In this document: piece by piece, positions 47,871-61,954 of the stretch | How the letters are laid out: each line of letters starts with the position of its first letter | Position numbering within the stretch: position 1 is the stretch's first letter | Assembly: GCA_037576195.1 (NCBI GenBank) | Contig: CM075101.1 | Location: 26,908,001-26,972,000, forward strand | Direction: 5' to 3' | DNA: 64,000 nucleotides | Origin: Phytoseiulus persimilis | Lineage: Eukaryota > Arthropoda > Arachnida > Mesostigmata > Phytoseiidae | Position numbers and translations under genes: made by a program | The notes under the pieces: model-generated | What the model saw: only the letters and a program-made list of their open reading frames with translations | What the model was told of the DNA's origin: nothing | Databases searched by the model: none

Positions 47871-50565
47871 AATCTGGTTCCGGGTTCGCTGTAAGAACTA
47901 TGAATCCGGATTTGGATCGTCGAATCTCGGGCATATTTTCGGCCCCGAGCGGGAAAAGTTTGCCGATCCTCGAACTAGGGGAGCTCCTGGAAATGTTCAA
48001 GTCATATTTCCACTCTGAGAACTGAGAGCTCTCGAACTTGGAGTTTCTCAGAGACTCGACGAGTTTCCCGCGGAATGGTTGAGATTGGACGCAGGTCTTG
48101 TTAGGACGCTCCGTCGGCCAATTGGGGGCGCTGATTTTCCTACGCTAGAACAACTCAGCTACGACTCCAGCCGTGTGTATTGCGCAATCTTTTCGAAAAA
48201 CAGAATCAGTGGCCCAGAGGTGTTGAGGCCTCTCAAGTATTTCAATGTGGCCGTAGCAGTGGGGCAAACGGACATCACGGGCAATGAAGCCTCCCCCCCT
48301 ACGGCGCCGAAGAACGGTTCGCCTGGCGTAGATTACGATGATTTTATCGGAAGCACATCCAAATCGAATCATTTTCATGACTCAGTGATTCAATCTCCGT
48401 TCTTGTGAATTCGATGTCAGCTCAAGAGTTGGCGAGCCTCCGCATGGTGTATCACTTTGCCCCACAATCGCTACACAGAGGGGATCAGGCGTGCTTGGAA
48501 AAATCAAAAGAATATGATTTCAGATCTTGACGGTACTCTTCCCAATCCTCTGATTTGGTCCTATTGATCACGTGACCGGAGTCACATCGGAATCTGAGAA
48601 CATTTCTCAGCATGCCTACTCTTAATTCTATTTGCATGGACGTTCTCGTTGCTTCAGGTCCCCAGAGTCTTCCGAGTGCCTGGGGAGTTCGAAACGCGTT
48701 CCGGGTCCTCACCGAGCGGTTCCCCAATAGTCAGCTCCTCCGCTCTGCCCATTCTTTGAACAACATCAGGAGCTAGTGCCAGCGAAACCTGAGTGAGCGA
48801 AATGACTCATTCCAATTGATTACCCACAACTCTCGGCCTGCTTGGAAGTTGCAAGTGAGCTCACGCAGTTCGAGACATCACCGTCGAAACCCACCGTCAG
48901 TGAACAATCGACCGAACACCGTCCGAGCAACAATCAAACACCGAATGATCACAATGAGCATCCTGTTGGTAGTTCATTGATCGAACGAATCTGCCGACTT
49001 GTTCTCTGCCTTCACTTCAAGCTCGAGTGATTCCTGAATATGGTATCGACCGACGTCCGATATCCCGGGAGGGAATAGGGTCTGCCTGCACAGTGCAATG
49101 GACTATGATCGCTACCAGCGCCGCGATGGAAAAGGAGTCCATTTCTGTAGTTGTACCGGCCGGAGTGCGGGAATCAACTGTAGAGGAGGGGTGACCTCAC
49201 GTGGGATAGCTCTTGTAGAAACGAAACCGTGAGAACACGTCAGATTTCACTCGCCATCAGCTCTCAGACTCCCAAGAACCGTTCACCGCGTCTCGAGAAT
49301 TCCGATGAATCTGGGGTCACAGGAGAGAAGTCGGAATGAGAACAGGGCCCTGATGTGGAAACTGAGACTCCCCGTAAGGAACAAACCATATAGGGTTCAA
49401 CAGGACTTCTGATCCTCAGGACTCGACGCCAGCTACTCACCAGTCGCTCACCTTCAACTAACTCGCACTTCAGCCGACTATTCGTATTCCCTCGCCGACA
49501 AAGCGGTTGAGAAAAATTGCCCTATCAAATCTAGTACTTCCAATATGCGAAGGTTGACTCTAGAAGTCCCCCCGTGAACCTCGTTGAAGGGCGAGATAAT
49601 TTATGCATAACGTTCACTGGAGAACCGAGTTCTACGTGGTCTGCGGAACGGCCATCCGATCTTCCTCGGCCCCCATTGGCAGGTCCAGGACGATACGCCG
49701 TTCTCCGTCGAAGGTCCCAGACGCCGTGAAAACCGACAGGCCCATCTGAACCCCCGGATGCTACTCTGAACCGCTGCGAAAGTCGTCAGCATCTCGTCGA
49801 ATACATCGGCTTCTCAACGGCTGCCTCCACCAGTCTCTCTATCACGAATCCCAAACTCTATCCTCATCCAGTTCATCTTCACCCGGAGAGCTCGGAAAGA
49901 CAAATTTCCCTGGTGTCGACTTCAGACCCCCCCCCCCCCCCCCCTCCCCTCCTCAGGATGCCTCGCGCTGGAACACAGGTTGGAACGAGTCGTTTCCAAG
50001 GAGTAGAGGCCCGGAGAGTTCCCGGGAAAAATCGGATCAATGACTGATGATTTCGGCATTGCCGCATCCTGAGAGCTCCATATGGGGCGTCTCACTGCGC
50101 ATCATATCACATCAACTCCTCCGCAACGTTTGATATTTATTCTCAGATATTATCATATTTTTATAGTCCTGAGAGGACGATCGACCGCTCTCCGAGTCTG
50201 CCTTGGAGCGCAATTTTCTCTGTTCTCAGGCTCTGAAACGACTCCTCAAACGTCACGCAGAGAATGGCTTCTCCTCGCCCCCAGCCAATCGTTGAATTCC
50301 TCGAGTCTTTCGGCACAAGGTGTTTCCTCTCGGCAGAGTGAATGAAGCTCGCGGGCGTTCCAGAAGTTCGGAGTCGAGCCGCCTGCAAGTTTGAAACGCG
50401 TAGGGTCGTAACAAGTGAATACGAAAGTCTTGTTGCTCAGTTACCGGTGAGCCGTCGCTTTTGAGGAATCCACAGCGAACGCTCAATGCTCGCGGGACTT
50501 CGTCACGGCAATAATTGGGAGCGGCATCCATGCCGGCTTTTCCCTCGTGTCGCGCGATTTGATTT
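47871..50565. other. No confident gene
   Basis: A plus frame at 48079-48408 (109 codons) has a protein-like composition (FPTLEQLSYDSSRVYCAIFS...) but no splice or domain support. The homopolymer at 49927 is listed separately. Confidence 0.3.
49927..49944. repeat. Homopolymer run of 18 cytosines
   Basis: Eighteen consecutive C residues are followed by TCCCCTCCTC. On the minus strand this is a G-run that could form a quadruplex. Such runs are also prone to sequencing and assembly length errors. Confidence 0.95.
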
Positions 50566-50954
50566 ATGCGAAGGACTGCCTACAAACGTTTGGGAAGAAA
50601 GCTGACGGAAACACTGTGTACAGTCATGAAGATTAATATGTCTTTGAGGGACCTCCGAGACTCTCTCCGGATCGGCCGGCTCTCTCACAGCATACAGTAT
50701 ATTTTGATTCCTCTTCCGAAAGAGCTTCGGGAGAACGGTTCAATGCTCAAAGAAATTGGGAGAGATTCACAGGCATTCCTCCCTGAATCCATCACTCGAA
50801 CACACACGGTGGCGGCGTTAATTTTCCAGGTGAGCGGAAGACGCGTTCCGTCAGAAGCCGATGACTTCGATGAGACTTTCGAGGCGATGCTTCAACTTTG
50901 TTGTTACAGATGTCTCGGGAGCCTGTTCTGGAACGAGACTTTAGCTGGAAGTAA
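50566..50954 (+). CDS. Possible two-exon protein, unknown
   Basis: Exon 1 (50566-50829, 88 codons from ATG) is basic and helix-prone (MKINMSLRDLRDSLRIGRLS, then LPKELRENGSMLKEIGRDSQ). It ends at CAG|GTGAGC. The 80-bp candidate intron (50830-50909) ends in TTCAACTTTGTTGTTACAG. Exon 2 (50910-50954) reads MSREPVLERDFSWK then TAA, in phase 0, giving 102 residues. Unspliced, the frame also stays open to 50979 (137 codons), so splicing is not forced. There is no signal peptide, membrane segment or known domain. Confidence 0.25.
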
Positions 50955-53900
50955 ATCTAGGAAAATTTCGGATTCCTGACGACAAACATGTGGCTCAATC
51001 GATGTTATCATGGGATCCGAACATAGAGCGTGGGTCCTTTCCTGTGAAGTCCGATGATAATGATCCAAGTGAGCGGCATCCTGTGCATTCACTCGTTCAA
51101 CGCTCGTCATGGAGACGTCAGATGCCTAGATTACCGGGACGAACGATGGGCGAGGGGTAAGCGGCAGGAGTGGATATCTCTGAAGAGAACGCGTTCCCCT
51201 GGAAAATCGCGCAAGGCCAGGAGTGCAAGGCAAAGCCGAGCTGTAGTCAGGCTGCTCCGCAGCACGAGTTTCCACGCATCTGTCCATGGAAGGATCGGGA
51301 AGTTGCTTCGTTTCCGAAAGAACTGATGGGAGAGCAGTATTCGCGCGTCAGTCTATTTTCGGTGTCATTCCACGCTCAGACCCGGTGTCGAAGAAATAAC
51401 GACGATTGACGATCTGCTGTGAAGATTGCACGTTGCTCACCGCAAACCGAAAAGCGGTGTTTTGCGTCAGCAGAACAGAAAACCTCTCGATTTGCGCAAC
51501 AAATACTGACAATGTGTCTCTCTGCCCCGATACCGGATATCATGACGAAAACCATCCAATGTTTAAGATGGCAGGCGTAAGCCGCGTATCCCGCGGCATG
51601 CTTCGCATGCACGAGGATTGCCCCAGGCCTCTCGATCTGTGGCTTCGAGTGGCGCTCCTCCCCTTTTCCATCTTTTCGTGGATATCATCCAATCGGAACC
51701 GGAATGCTCTCGCGGATTTCGCTGCACGGGTCAAGACTCGTTTCATGATCGAATCCCATGGCAGAATAGTCATATTTTTGGCTCGGAACCACTCATCACC
51801 ACCTGGCTTTTACGGCGGCGCGTCGTATTCAATGTTTCCAAACTTCACCTCAGTATCTGCCGGCGGAAAAACAAGCCCCACGACCAAAGTCAAAAGAGAG
51901 CCGAGCAGGACGGCACCAGAGCAAAGCGCATCAGCTCTGAATCAGATCTCTATGATGCCCTCAGAATTCTCGATTCGGTTGACATTACAGGCGTCTCTCG
52001 AGGGATTTATGAAAAATTCATCCTAGCTAGGGACATTTGTGGTACAGTTCTTCGTCCTGCATTGTTAGGAGCGGAGGAGCCCCCTTCTCGAAAAACTGGA
52101 GCTAGGCTCGAGTATCCGAAACCTACGAACCATCTTGAGAGTTAGCTCGTTATATTACACTTATCTGCGTTTATTGCGGTGATCATGTTTTTGAAGTCGG
52201 AAGCATGCTGTAGTTCAGGGAAGTCAAATCCTATCAAGCGACGAGGTTGTCGCACGGGATGTGCCCTTTCTACCTCGGCATAGGCGAACATCTTCTGTGA
52301 GGAAGGTGGGAAATCCCTGCCGTGGCCTGAATTCCGTGCCGCAAACAAGAAATCTAAGCGAGATGGAGCGGGTGGTCGCATGGCTGACGAAAAAACTTCT
52401 GAACGAAAGCTGGCTTTCCGGACGCGGCTACTCATCTGAGTACGGGGCAGCCGCATCCCTCGAGCCGCCGTCGATCAGCAGTGGTCATCCGCTGAGGAAC
52501 GTCGATGATCCTCTCCGCATCGCTGAATTTTCCCAGGGACGTGCTCCATTCATCGAGATGCTCCTGGTACATCGAATCATGGGGATGAGAAGATCGTTCG
52601 CTGTTTCTTAGGGATTTGACGGCGATGCGGTCCGAAGTAGCAAGTTTTCCGAGGGGGACAATTTTCTGCTCCAACTTTGTGGTCACTGTTTCAAAGCCAG
52701 CATATCCAATACAATCCCAACAATGAGCAGGAACCTCGAGTCCCGCGACAGGCCGAAGCCGAGGATTTCATCGGAGTCAGAAATGTCACGAAAACGACAA
52801 CCAACGGCGGCGCGGTGGATGCCACCAAGTCAATCTTGTGGAGGGCTCGGAGAGCTTGAACCGATCCAAACATCTCTGACTTGTTAAGATTGATGAGTGA
52901 TTCAATAGTTCCACACGCTATTATCTGATACCTGCCCACGAACGAGCTCTCTTGAATTCGATAGATCACGTGACGGATTCCAGAGCCGATTGATGAGAGG
53001 GGATCGAGATGAGACGTTCCCACAAACTTCTCAGCAGCTTCTCCCGCTTCGCTCCTCCAAGTCGTCTCTATCAGGATGAACTGGCAGATGATCGTCTGTC
53101 TACAAGAATGTGTTCCGTGGTTTCGGAGCCTTGTATGAATGAGATCGCAAACTATTTCCGTCGAAGCGCCAAGTTGGATAATTGTAGCGACCAAAAGCAG
53201 GGAAAGCAACCGACCTGAGCCCCGGAGGACGACCCTCAGTGAATTTCTTCAAGGAAGGAATTCCTCGCGGACGCACCGAGAAGCATCATAAGAACGTGCG
53301 TTGCATGTGTCGGGAATTCCCAATCTCAGAGCTCCATAATAATTCGCATCATCATCGTATGCTTCCTCTCTCGAGAAAATGAGCCAGAATTCATTTCTCT
53401 TCCTGCGGGGAGAATCCCAGATACGCCGCTGAGCAGAGCTGGCCTGTCTCTCGCTCCGAGAGGTCACGTTGTGCTCCAGGTTTCGCGCAACCCGCGCGAT
53501 CGCGAGCGTACAGCCCTCCAGGTCCTGGGTCGTCTATAGAATAAAAGGATAAAACGTCTTCTCGTCCTGATTCATCCTCGCTCTATATTGGTCTCCTCTC
53601 CGCCTGCCAATTCTGATTAATGAAGCTCCCATACGCGGGAGCCTCACTGTACACTTTCCGTGATGAGGTTGCGCGGTGGCTCATAGGTGGAGGTCCCCAG
53701 CCTGGTGGTTTTGCGTTCTGGCCCATCGTCTTGATTATGATTTGCTGCCTTATTGGGTACTGGAGGGTTCGCTGATAAACTTCCGTTCGGTCGTACTTCG
53801 CGGCTTGCTCGATTCATCCCTCACCAATGGGAGCGCTCTGTCAGAAGCGTCGCGAACGTGAACGGCATTCAACAGCAGCCGCCAAGGATACAGCAATCGG

Positions 53901-56359
53901 TAATGCAACTTAGGTTTGATCAGTGACGTACGACTTGCAGATGCCCGCCGACGACTGGAGAGCCTTCTGCGGAATTAGGTGCATCTGGTTGAGCTTCGTG
54001 CAGTATTTCTCTAACGCCCGAACGAGCCGGCCGGGGATTCGGCGAAATCATGATTACTCTGGCGCGTAGTGAGTCGGAGAAGCGAATCAACACGTTCTGC
54101 ACGTACTCCGAGATCAATCGACGCGACGGATGATGGTTTGCCCGGGTGATCGAGAGCTCCTCAAACCGGATATTTTCTTCGCAGTTCCATTCGCCCTTGT
54201 CGGACACCCACGAGAGGTAGGAATTGGATGATGGACGGGGAATTCTGAACAACACGTGTGAGCGGGTGCGCAGAATCGCCATCTCATCCCCCTACGCAGC
54301 GAACAGTTTCCGACGATGGCGCTTTCGGAAACAGTCGAGTTCTTCTCCTATCGCGCGGATGAATTTCGTTGGCGCCATAATCGATTCGGGAAGGGACGAC
54401 GTTACACCGTATTGTCACTGTTCCGTCTTGTGAGCCGTGGAGACGCGGGTTGCGAGCTCCTCCCTTCCCCGCGAGGATTTTGCGTTCGCGAGATGCAATA
54501 TCTCTCCTGCTCCCATACCTCGTTGCTATGCCTCGACAGTGCACTCTTCACTGATCTCACCGATAGAAACCAGAGCCTGAGAAACTCGGTCCGTCCCAAA
54601 TCATTGATTGAGAAGCAAATTAAGAATCCATCAGAAGTGCCGCCATGGGAAAGAACCATCCGCAGCGCCAGGATCGAGTGGCTCGATTTCTTCCCTGAAT
54701 TTTGGCATAGTAAGCGCGTTTCATTCATTATGCGAATCCTAGTCGCACTACTATCTGGCTGTGCTTGACTTCATTAGCAATTTTGATCACATTCCACTCC
54801 TTCTTATCGTGATCATGTCCGAGAGGTTCCTTGACCTCATCCTGCTCCCATCGCCATCGGGCGGGCGAGGGGCCGCGTACACGGAACAAAGGCCCTTGTC
54901 AAGGATCGGCTCCCGTTCCGCTCGACCACGCCTTGAACCGGCCTTGAATAGATAGAAAAAAAGAACAGCACACGGAAGAACCCTCGCTCAGAAGTTTCCT
55001 TCAGATGGAGCCGCTGCTCGCCGGCGGACCGGTCTCTTTCCGACACTACGTCTGTAACTTCGTTCCCTCAGTAATTTCTCCGGTGAACTCCACGTGCCAA
55101 CTGAATCGATACACCCTAGGGAAGGGCGTGGGACGGAGGACGAGAAGGAACACGTCGATACTGCTGAATCCATTATTCACAAGGAGGAATGCGATCACGC
55201 ACTTCCGTCAGGGTCAACAGTACTCTGATCTACGCCTTTCTTTCTGCGAATGAAGAGATGGATGAGCGCTCTAGGGCCAGTGGTAGGGAACGGCAACGCG
55301 CATCCCCGGAAGGAACGGCCCTTCCCCAGCTAGCGCCACAGATCAACGAGGTTTGCCGTTTTTTTGGGTCGTGAAGCAGCTTCCGCTGGTAATGGTCGCG
55401 ATGCTGCGAAATTCAATTAGCAGAGCGACTCGTACAATGGCATCAACTATGAACTCATTGTCAAAAACTTGTGGTTCATAAAAACTTTTCAATTTTCATT
55501 AGAGCCGTTGGATATTGGAGTAAGAATCCGCTTTTTGTTCACTTCCGGCGCACGTTCCGTTTCCTCGGTGGTCGTCCGCGGAAGCGGCATATAGTTGGAC
55601 CACGACTGAAACTCCCCAAAGCTGAATGTTCTCGTCATTTCAGGGAGTTCCGCATCATTCGAAGCAGGATGTAGCGAGACAGTTTCAAAGCCTGGGGGCA
55701 CATGAACTCCATGTGGCGACAGCTTACCTCGGAGCCGCGATTCCGCTCGCTCCCATCCAGGGTTCTCAAACCTCATGGGATTGAAAAGTCGTTATCTTCA
55801 CGGAGTCCCCGTCCATGAGACCTTCAGACTCTGTTGCCGGGAAAACGAGGCCATGGAGAACGAGAAACCAGGTTGAAATTACTTTCGCCGCGAGAGATTC
55901 CATCGCCCTTGCTCTCGAATGGATTGACGTCTGTGACATGATGGCCGACACAAGGATTTCGTATCAGTCAAAAGCACTCCCTCGTTTGAGACAGGTCTTG
56001 AACTCCGTCCCAACTTCTTCGGAACACCCCTCTGGGTTCTCCGTTAACGCCACAGGACCTCCTAGCAGCTTAAGTTTCCGATGTCAATGAGCCTGGACCT
56101 CGTTCCGAGCGCCCGATACTCTAGCGCGTTTTCGAGGAGAGCAGTAGGAACTGAGAAAGATGCTACGCTGGAACTTTTCTCGAGTATCTAATGAGAGTTT
56201 TGAGCCATCTTTTTCTGACCGCAATGGAAGCCGGCGCCAGCGACGGGAATAAATCGAAGCAGAAGGGGTTGGGGCCACGAGACAAGAGTTCCAGCGACGA
56301 GTCGGCACCAGAACAATGCCTCGGAGCCTGGAAAGCAAATATTTGAGTCGTTATATATT
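50955..56359. other. No confident gene
   Basis: Frames reach 206 codons (plus 51406-52026), overlapped by a 175-codon plus frame (51618-52145). Others are minus 52691-53209 (172) and plus 54316-54768 (150). All lack recognised domains and splice support. Confidence 0.3.
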
Positions 56360-56560
56360 CCTCATATCAATCTTGCGTTTTTTGCCGCTCCAGTCTTGTC
56401 ACGTCCATTCTTTCCTCGGCTTCCGTATAACGCCTCCCTTCTGTTCCTCATCCTTCCCTTCCGTCTGCCGTGTCTTCTCTTCCTCTTCGCTTTTGTCGCT
56501 TCTCCATCTATTTGTACTCCTATGTCTCCATCTCTTCTGACTGCTCCCGGTTGTTGTGCT
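56360..56560 (+). other. Pyrimidine-rich tract
   Basis: About 200 bp are strongly C/T-rich on the plus strand (CTTCCCTTCCG, CTTCTCTTCCTCTTCGC, CATCTCTTCTG). A frame through it (56316-56540) is hydrophobic only because of base composition. It could form triplex-like DNA or be eroded low-complexity repeat. Confidence 0.6.
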
Positions 56561-59500
56561 CGAGTTGCCGTCGCGCAGAGTGTTTTTCCCTCACACTTTA
56601 ACTGCGCCCCTCCGTCGCTGTTTCAAACTCCCCGGGCGATCACGACAGTCCGGTTTCCCAATGCGGCCCAGAGGGGGTCGGCCATCACTGGCTGAGCGAG
56701 TTTTCTACGAGAGCGAGCTCTGCCGAACACCGATCGAACCCACTCCTCGCTCCGCTTGCAAATATTGCAGATGCCTTGATGTTAAATTTCGCAGAGGCTC
56801 AGGAATTCAGCAGTCAGATGTATCTGGTGCAATCACTGTGAGCGGAAAGTTGGCTCGAGCCAGAAAGTGAGAAAACCTAGAAGTCGTGGTGCCGTGCTAA
56901 AACTCGCTTGGGCGGCATCGAAAACACGGAGGGCTTTCGTACGACTTGATAAGATCGTTGTTATGCTACGTACCGGCTGTGCCGTCGGACGTTGCCAGGA
57001 AATATGCGTGACGTCGCGCTCGCAGATTGCGAAACGACCGCTTTTCATGTCGGCAAAGAGAGCGATGTCCTTTGAAGTTTTAGGTACGCTTGGCGATGAT
57101 CTCCAATCTGAGGAGGGGAAAAAAAAGTAATACTGAATGGAAGGACAGTTTTTCTATGAATGTAGGCGCCTTGTCGAAGCTCGTCGCGCTCGGAAGAAGA
57201 TTCTCTGTACACAGTGGATCCTCGTGGAAACTTCGGGATGTAATCCCCTGTGAATTCTCCCAATGATTGCTCGCTCCCTAAAACGAACTTGTTGAGCCTC
57301 TCTGGAGTGCAATCGTATAAGAAGTGAACCAGTCGCACTCGAGAGAATTCTCAACGTACCTACGTTGGCTGAAAGGCTCGGGAGCCGCCGAGTTATTCTC
57401 TCAAATAGTGCAGCCCTCAAGGAAATGTGTCACCCTCCGAGATCGGAGGTCTCTCCCCGATGGCAAAAACTTCTCGAAACCGGGGACTCCAGGGATGCCA
57501 GAGGATGGCTCCATTCTTTTGATCGCTCATGCTCTCATGCTTGCGCCGCCTCTGTCTCATTTGCCAATTCAAGCCGCTGAGACTTCAGAATCATTGTCAG
57601 CAGTGCCTCCGAAGAAATCAGGTCACATTCGGTGATTACGGTTCATCGCCCAATTCGGGCTCAAATTAGGGAAGTTCTTACTTTTCTGCTCACAAAGCTC
57701 TCCTCTCGCGCGAGCCGAACGCGGCGCACTCGGGAATTCAGCTCAGACATATGTCGTAAGCTTAAGGTAGGCCTACAAGAATAGTGTCTGGTTCCCTGGC
57801 CTGCTTCAGACTCTGTTATTGGCGCTGCCCGGATGCTGTAACGACTGGGAGTGGACGGAAGAAATGGCGGACGGACGAACACATACAAGAGGGAATAGCG
57901 AAGAATACCGCATTAGCATGACAAGAGGAGCAAAAGTTCAGGTACCTCCAAGGGTCCGGCCAAGGATAAAACATCGTCGTGATTACGGCGTGATGCAATG
58001 TCCCCGGTGACGCCGAGCAATGCAGCTCGCGTCTGTCTCCGACTGGTCCAGCGTGATCCTACTGCTCACATTGCACGTCCTTCGAGCCTCTTTCCTATGA
58101 GGACGGAGGCGCCTCGATAGACGGTAGGCAAGGTAGCGGGAATTGAAAACTGAGTGAACGTTCGACCGGACGAGAGCAGGGCTCTGAGAAACATAGCCAT
58201 CCATCATTCACGAACGGCCGCTACTGGAAGCGTCTCCCACGCCAAATAATTCATTACTATGTATTATTTGTCATGTCATGGTCCGTTTCTCATCCTTTCC
58301 GCGCCGACGATGACGACATTGCTTGTGGGATTCAAAGTTTTTCTCTCTCCCCAGAAACGCTGGCCATCCTCGAGGGATCTACAACTATGTCAGCTTCTAG
58401 AGAATCACATCTTCCCTCCGGCCTCCCTGGAGTCAGGAGCCGGGAAACCATATTCCTACATCTGCCCACGGGGAGCCTGGCGCCTGACAAAAAGAATTTC
58501 GGTATTCCACTGAAAAAGGGTCCGGCTGAAAACTGCTCCGTGCTAGACATCGTTTTCCGGACTACGGAAATTCAATTTTCGGCCCCCTGACCCCAGGATC
58601 ATCTCCACGTTGTGGAGGCTCCTGAAACCAATTCCAAGGATAAGAGAGCAAGCGTGGTGATCGTCTGGTCGGGGAGCAAAAAATTGAATTCCCTAACCTA
58701 ATACTCCAAAAATTATGTCCACTCCGTTCCCGAATCTCGATAGCGCGCTTTGAACCTTGAAAGTGGGCGCCTTCGTGGGCTTCGAAGGCCCTTTGTCTTG
58801 CAGCTAGGGAGGCCCGGCAATTCTCGAAATTCAGGTATATCGATGGTTGACAACGACCTACCTCACCTACTGACCTCTGAGAGGCACTCAAACTTGGGGG
58901 CGTTTTCGAAGCGATCGTTTCGCCGGCTCTGCTGCTGCCCAGCTACGCGTTCGAAAAGGCTAGAGAACACGAGACCAGCGGGGGAATAACGAGACCGGAG
59001 AGCAGCTGGCCGGCCAACCCAATCCAGTGGCTACCTCCAGAGCTGCTGTTCTTGTTCAATAAGGGCATCTGGTCAGTTATGTCGGAAAAATACGGGGTAG
59101 GACGATTCATTCCCTCCAATGACGAATTCTTGGGGAACCGTAAATGAGAACGATTTTGGAGTTCTTGATGCGCGATTCCAGAAAAAAAATCGAACAGAAC
59201 AGCGTGTTCTATACACCGCGTGGCTCAGAAAGTTCATCGCGGGGCGAAGCCTCATTTTCGGCTGCTTCGGAGTCGCTCTGCCCATACTTCCCCTGATCGA
59301 AAGAAATTATCCCGAGTTGGGCTCGTGAGCGCTTACGGAATATCGAGACACTTTCCGGATTGTTCGGACCGACTCCGGTAAAATGAGAGAGTAGCTTCAT
59401 AACTGGTACTGACGGAATACAGTTAGGGATCGGGAATGACTTGAGTAAAAAGAGGCAGCAGAGAAGGAGCATAGGGTGATCTCATCGTGCATGATGCATA

Positions 59501-61676
59501 CTCACGTTTGGCATGAAGGCGACACTGACGTGTATTGTAGCCGGAGGGTTTGCGGTGAAGTGAATGTTTCTCAAAATTATAAGAACCCACGCCCCCGTGC
59601 GTGGCTGGGCTCGTCCACGGTTCCAGATATGCGAGAAACCATGAGAGGAATACAGCGGTATTCGAAGTCTTGAGACGCTACGCAGATCGAGAGAAGAAGA
59701 AAGGAGACAGCACCGAGTTCTCACCGACGATTTTCCGCTCGGGCTGGCTCACGAAGAGAATTCCTGTCGACACCTTCGGAGGCGATTGAAATCGGCTGAA
59801 CTAATGATCGAACTCGCTCACGCATGAGTCCTCCATTGAGACTATTCCGCTTTTGCACGCAGCGAAGCGCCCGCCAAACGTTTCAGCCACATACAGGTGA
59901 AAATTCAGCATGTCGGAAGGCCGCGGAGGCCAGGAGCAGAATCGTCCATGGAGACGTTTTGGTAAGCGGAGAAACTCGTTAGATTGGGAGTCATGCTCAC
60001 GGAGAGCTCCTGCGACTGGGATCAAACAGGCAACGTTCTTCTCGAGACAACGTCAAGATAATTCAAACCTGTCCATGTCGCGCAGACCGCTTGGACAATT
60101 CGGTCAATCTTCCTGTCGGTTCATCAGCCCAGTCATGGATTCTTACGGGATTCTCACGTAGCGTCAGCAACATTTCCGAGAAGTTCATCTGGAGCTTGAA
60201 AAGTGCGAGATAAGTTAGCTGAGTTTTGCTTTAGCAACCCTGAGTTCTCCCGGTGGCACGACTCCAGTCTTCTTCTGCGAGAGGAGCCTCGAGCACGCAG
60301 TGAGACGCTTGTCGGAGCTCCCGTGAGATTCTCACAGCGATGGGAGCAGCTGGGTGAAGTATTCATCTCTCTAAAACGGTTTAGGAAGCTAGGCTCAGAG
60401 AGCAGTTCTAACCGAGGTGTGTTTGAGCATTTCCTGACAGCGCCGTCGCACGAATTCCGCTCAATGAATTTTGTGGAAACTGGAAGCTGCTCTCCCAACA
60501 GCCTCACAGGGACCGCATGACGAATATTCTCTTATTTTCGAAAAAAATCTGCTTCCCATCGGTTTCTGTCACCTCGTGACGGGGGTCGTCTCGAAGGAGC
60601 TCAGCCACGAGTGCTCTCGTAAAGTTACTCTCATCCCAGCGAGTGGATTAACTAGGGACGGGAATTGCTGGCCGCAGATGAGGTACAGCTTACGATCGAG
60701 ACCCGCAGTGTGACGATTGCCACCCAGCTCCGCCGGTGACTCTGCTTTGTACCACGACGAAATCAGCGAATCCATTGACGGTCGAAGATCAAAACCAGCC
60801 GCTGCACTTGAGTTTTCAGTCGGGAATTCATCGAACCCGACAGCGTCGTTTCGCTCTCCAGTCATTGGAGACTGTCATGTATACCAATACACGGCGATAG
60901 TATCCTTGAGTGACATTTTTTTTCAATTTCTTGATGTATCAACATCACTTGTGGGAGCAAAAGTTGCAATCATCTCTGCCCTCGCGTTCGACCTTCCTGG
61001 TCGTGACGCAATCACGAGCGAGCGTAGCTCGGGAGGCTTAGTGAGTCTGCGGGTGAACCCTCCCATCAATCAAAGAGGGGAGCGCACGGCGACGAGTGAA
61101 TCCAAAAGGCGGGTTCACGGAGCAAAAAAAAACGTGATCCATGACCAAGTTTCTCGGGAGCACATGGAGAAGTTTTGGATGCAGTAAGAAGCCTCTCCCT
61201 TCCGGGGATCATTACTTCGCTGGGAGGAAACTTTGGAACATCTCGTTACGAAGTAGACAGAGACAACTCTCGGGATCTCGGCTCCCGCGGAAACCGAAGA
61301 CCTCGGGTTGAGAGCTCAGATCGCAGTCTTGGCTTTGCGATAGTAAAGCTGTCGATTATCCGAATCGGTGAGGAAGCATAGGATTCACAGGGAGCTGTCA
61401 GACCAGACATCCGAAGACAGGTGTGTGACATAGCATCCGAACTACGGTGACTACCTCTGTCCGAGATCACTGCGTAAGGGGACACGTGTCGACCGAAACT
61501 GATCCGACTCCGTCTTGCAGAGGAATCGCAGGGGAGTTCGAGAATAATTATTGCGAGGTTCTCTTCGAAGTCAGACCAAATGTGTTCTGAATCATGGTCT
61601 GTAGGACTCGGGAGTTTGGAGATTTACGGCATCTTACGTCATACATCGAGATCTGCCCGCACTGCAAAAAGTACCG
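56561..61676. other. No gene recognised
   Basis: The longest frames are plus 60717-61187 (156 codons) and minus 60154-60507 (117), chance-length. No repeats or RNA genes are seen before the Tc3-like element. Confidence 0.4.
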
Positions 61677-61678
61677 TA

Positions 61679-61890
61679 CAGTGCGGTGCAGTTGATCACG
61701 GCAACCCCCGAGTTTCACGAAATCTGAGAATCTCGAGGAATTAGGACAGGGGGAGGTGGCTGACCAGGGGGAGAACGATCACTAACTCATGAAAAGAGCA
61801 TTAGCAGCGCGTTTATCCCCAATTAAGGACTTACAGCCGACTTTCGTAGAATGAGACTGATGCACATGATTACGACACCTATGAGAAACA
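61679..61890. repeat. Left terminal inverted repeat of Tc3-like element
   Basis: Starts CAGTGCGGTGCAGTTGATC and aligns with the reverse complement of 62985-63206. The right copy is 3 bp longer at the tip. Confidence 0.85.
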
Positions 61891-61954
61891 CAGTGGAACG
61901 ACACGGTACGCGATTCATATCACCGGTGTTAACGAAGCATCACTCGTTCGCGCA

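Noticed and set aside
51406-52026. 206-codon plus frame as a gene
   Set aside because: Only marginally longer than chance, with overlapping frames on the same strand and no recognisable domain.
56316-56540. Hydrophobic small membrane protein
   Set aside because: The hydrophobicity follows from the C/T-rich tract; no other coding evidence.
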